Shown: piece after piece, positions 46,705-46,974 of the stretch
Layout: every line of letters begins with the position of its first letter
How positions within the stretch are numbered: the stretch's first letter is position 1
Position numbers and translations under genes: made by a program
The notes under the pieces: generated by a model
The model's input: the letters and a program-made list of their open reading frames with translations, nothing else
Databases searched by the model: none
What the model was told of the DNA's origin: nothing
NCBI GenBank assembly: GCA_017881245.1
Contig: JADGRC010000061.1
Span: 1 to 46,974, forward strand
Direction of reading: 5' to 3'
Source: Pseudomonadota bacterium
GTDB lineage: Bacteria; Myxococcota_A; Polyangia; Fen-1088
DNA: 46,974 bases

Positions 46705-46974
46705 TCAGCGAGAAGCGGTGTGCGCCTGTGCCTTTTTCTCCGCCCCTTTCGCCTTGGCCGCGGCGGTTGCGCTTTTCACCAGGCGCTCGATGTCCTTGCG
46801 GAACTGGGCCTCGTCGACCTGCATACCGTTCAGCAGGGTGCTCAGATCCCGCGTCAGCGACGCCATGGCGATGGCTTCACCGATTTCCGCGTCGGTCGCG
46901 CCGTTCAGCTTCGCGAATTCCGTATGTGCGATGATGCAGAATCGGCAGGGGACCTGGGAAGCGACGGCCAGCCC
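46705..46974 (-). CDS. AhpD-like carboxymuconolactone decarboxylase family protein, 3' part
   Basis: Too short for the track's minus-strand list but readable: 89 residues enter from the window edge (GLAVASQVPCRFCIIAHTEF) and end at a TGA at 46707-46705. CRFCIIAHTEFAK matches the CxxC-x-x-x-H active-site helix of AhpD/CMD proteins, which act as alkylhydroperoxidase-type thiol peroxidases. GATDAEIGEAIAMASLTRDLSTLLNGMQVD is the following conserved helix pair. A Lys/Ala-rich C-terminal tail (KSATAAAKAKGAEKKAQAHTASR) is appended. The N-terminal part lies outside the window, so overall length and whether it is a true AhpD or a CMD paralogue are unknown. Confidence 0.85.
   Translation of the reverse strand, partial: GLAVASQVPCRFCIIAHTEFAKLNGATDAEIGEAIAMASLTRDLSTLLNGMQVDEAQFRKDIERLVKSATAAAKAKGAEKKAQAHTASR

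Overview
The window is GC-rich, gene-dense bacterial chromosome with short intergenic gaps, several overlapping start/stop codons and frequent GTG or TTG starts. The gene families point to a member of the Myxococcota or a close deltaproteobacterial relative. The indicators are a membrane-anchored Ser/Thr kinase paired with a PEGA-type protein, a TPR/MA-type metallopeptidase, lipoproteins with long Gly/Thr/Ser linkers, an ExbB-ExbD-ExbD operon, a zinc-ribbon protein with a CarD-like tail, and a DUF4266/DUF3570 pair. This assignment is inference from gene content. I saw no rRNA, tRNA, CRISPR array, insertion sequence or prophage.

Layout. 1-6.8 kb: the 3' part of pabB, then convergent ileS-lgt, a divergent dCMP deaminase, an M15/DUF882 exported protein and a small planctomycete-type cytochrome c whose spacer carries a 42-bp tandem repeat. 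6.9-16 kb: parC-parE with no gap between them, the minus-strand pair aspS-glpD overlapping by 4 nt, and a DHH phosphoesterase ending at a 20-bp perfect inverted repeat. 16-23 kb: an M1 aminopeptidase with HEAT repeats, a SRPBCC protein, DUF4019, a yfcF-like glutathione transferase broken at an 11-nt homopolymer, an outer-membrane barrel, a small lipoprotein, and a repair-type pair (3-methyladenine glycosylase and a PolB-like exonuclease). 23-28 kb: the DUF4266-DUF3570 pair, a small membrane protein coupled to an SDR, a hypothetical protein and a quinone oxidoreductase. 28-36 kb: Ser/Thr kinase plus PEGA protein, an orphan sensor histidine kinase overlapping tail-to-tail with a TPR peptidase, and a small hypothetical. 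36-40 kb: zinc-ribbon/CarD-like protein, an OmpA chimera and a membrane protein preceded by a consensus -10 box. 40-47 kb: a divergent membrane pyrophosphatase downstream of an ExbB-ExbD-ExbD operon, a glycine-rich lipoprotein, a tetranucleotide microsatellite and the 3' part of an AhpD-like protein.

How the genes fit together. Most of the first half is housekeeping: folate, tRNA charging, topoisomerase IV, lipoprotein maturation, glycerol-3-phosphate oxidation and base-excision repair. The second half is dominated by envelope functions and signalling. The most notable envelope groups are the DUF4266 lipoprotein with a Cys-rich C-terminus joined to an outer-membrane barrel, and the ExbB-ExbD-ExbD operon beside an ion-pumping pyrophosphatase; the latter resembles the AglRQS motor of gliding myxobacteria. 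Several convergent gene pairs end in hairpins whose stems contain the TAG stop codons.
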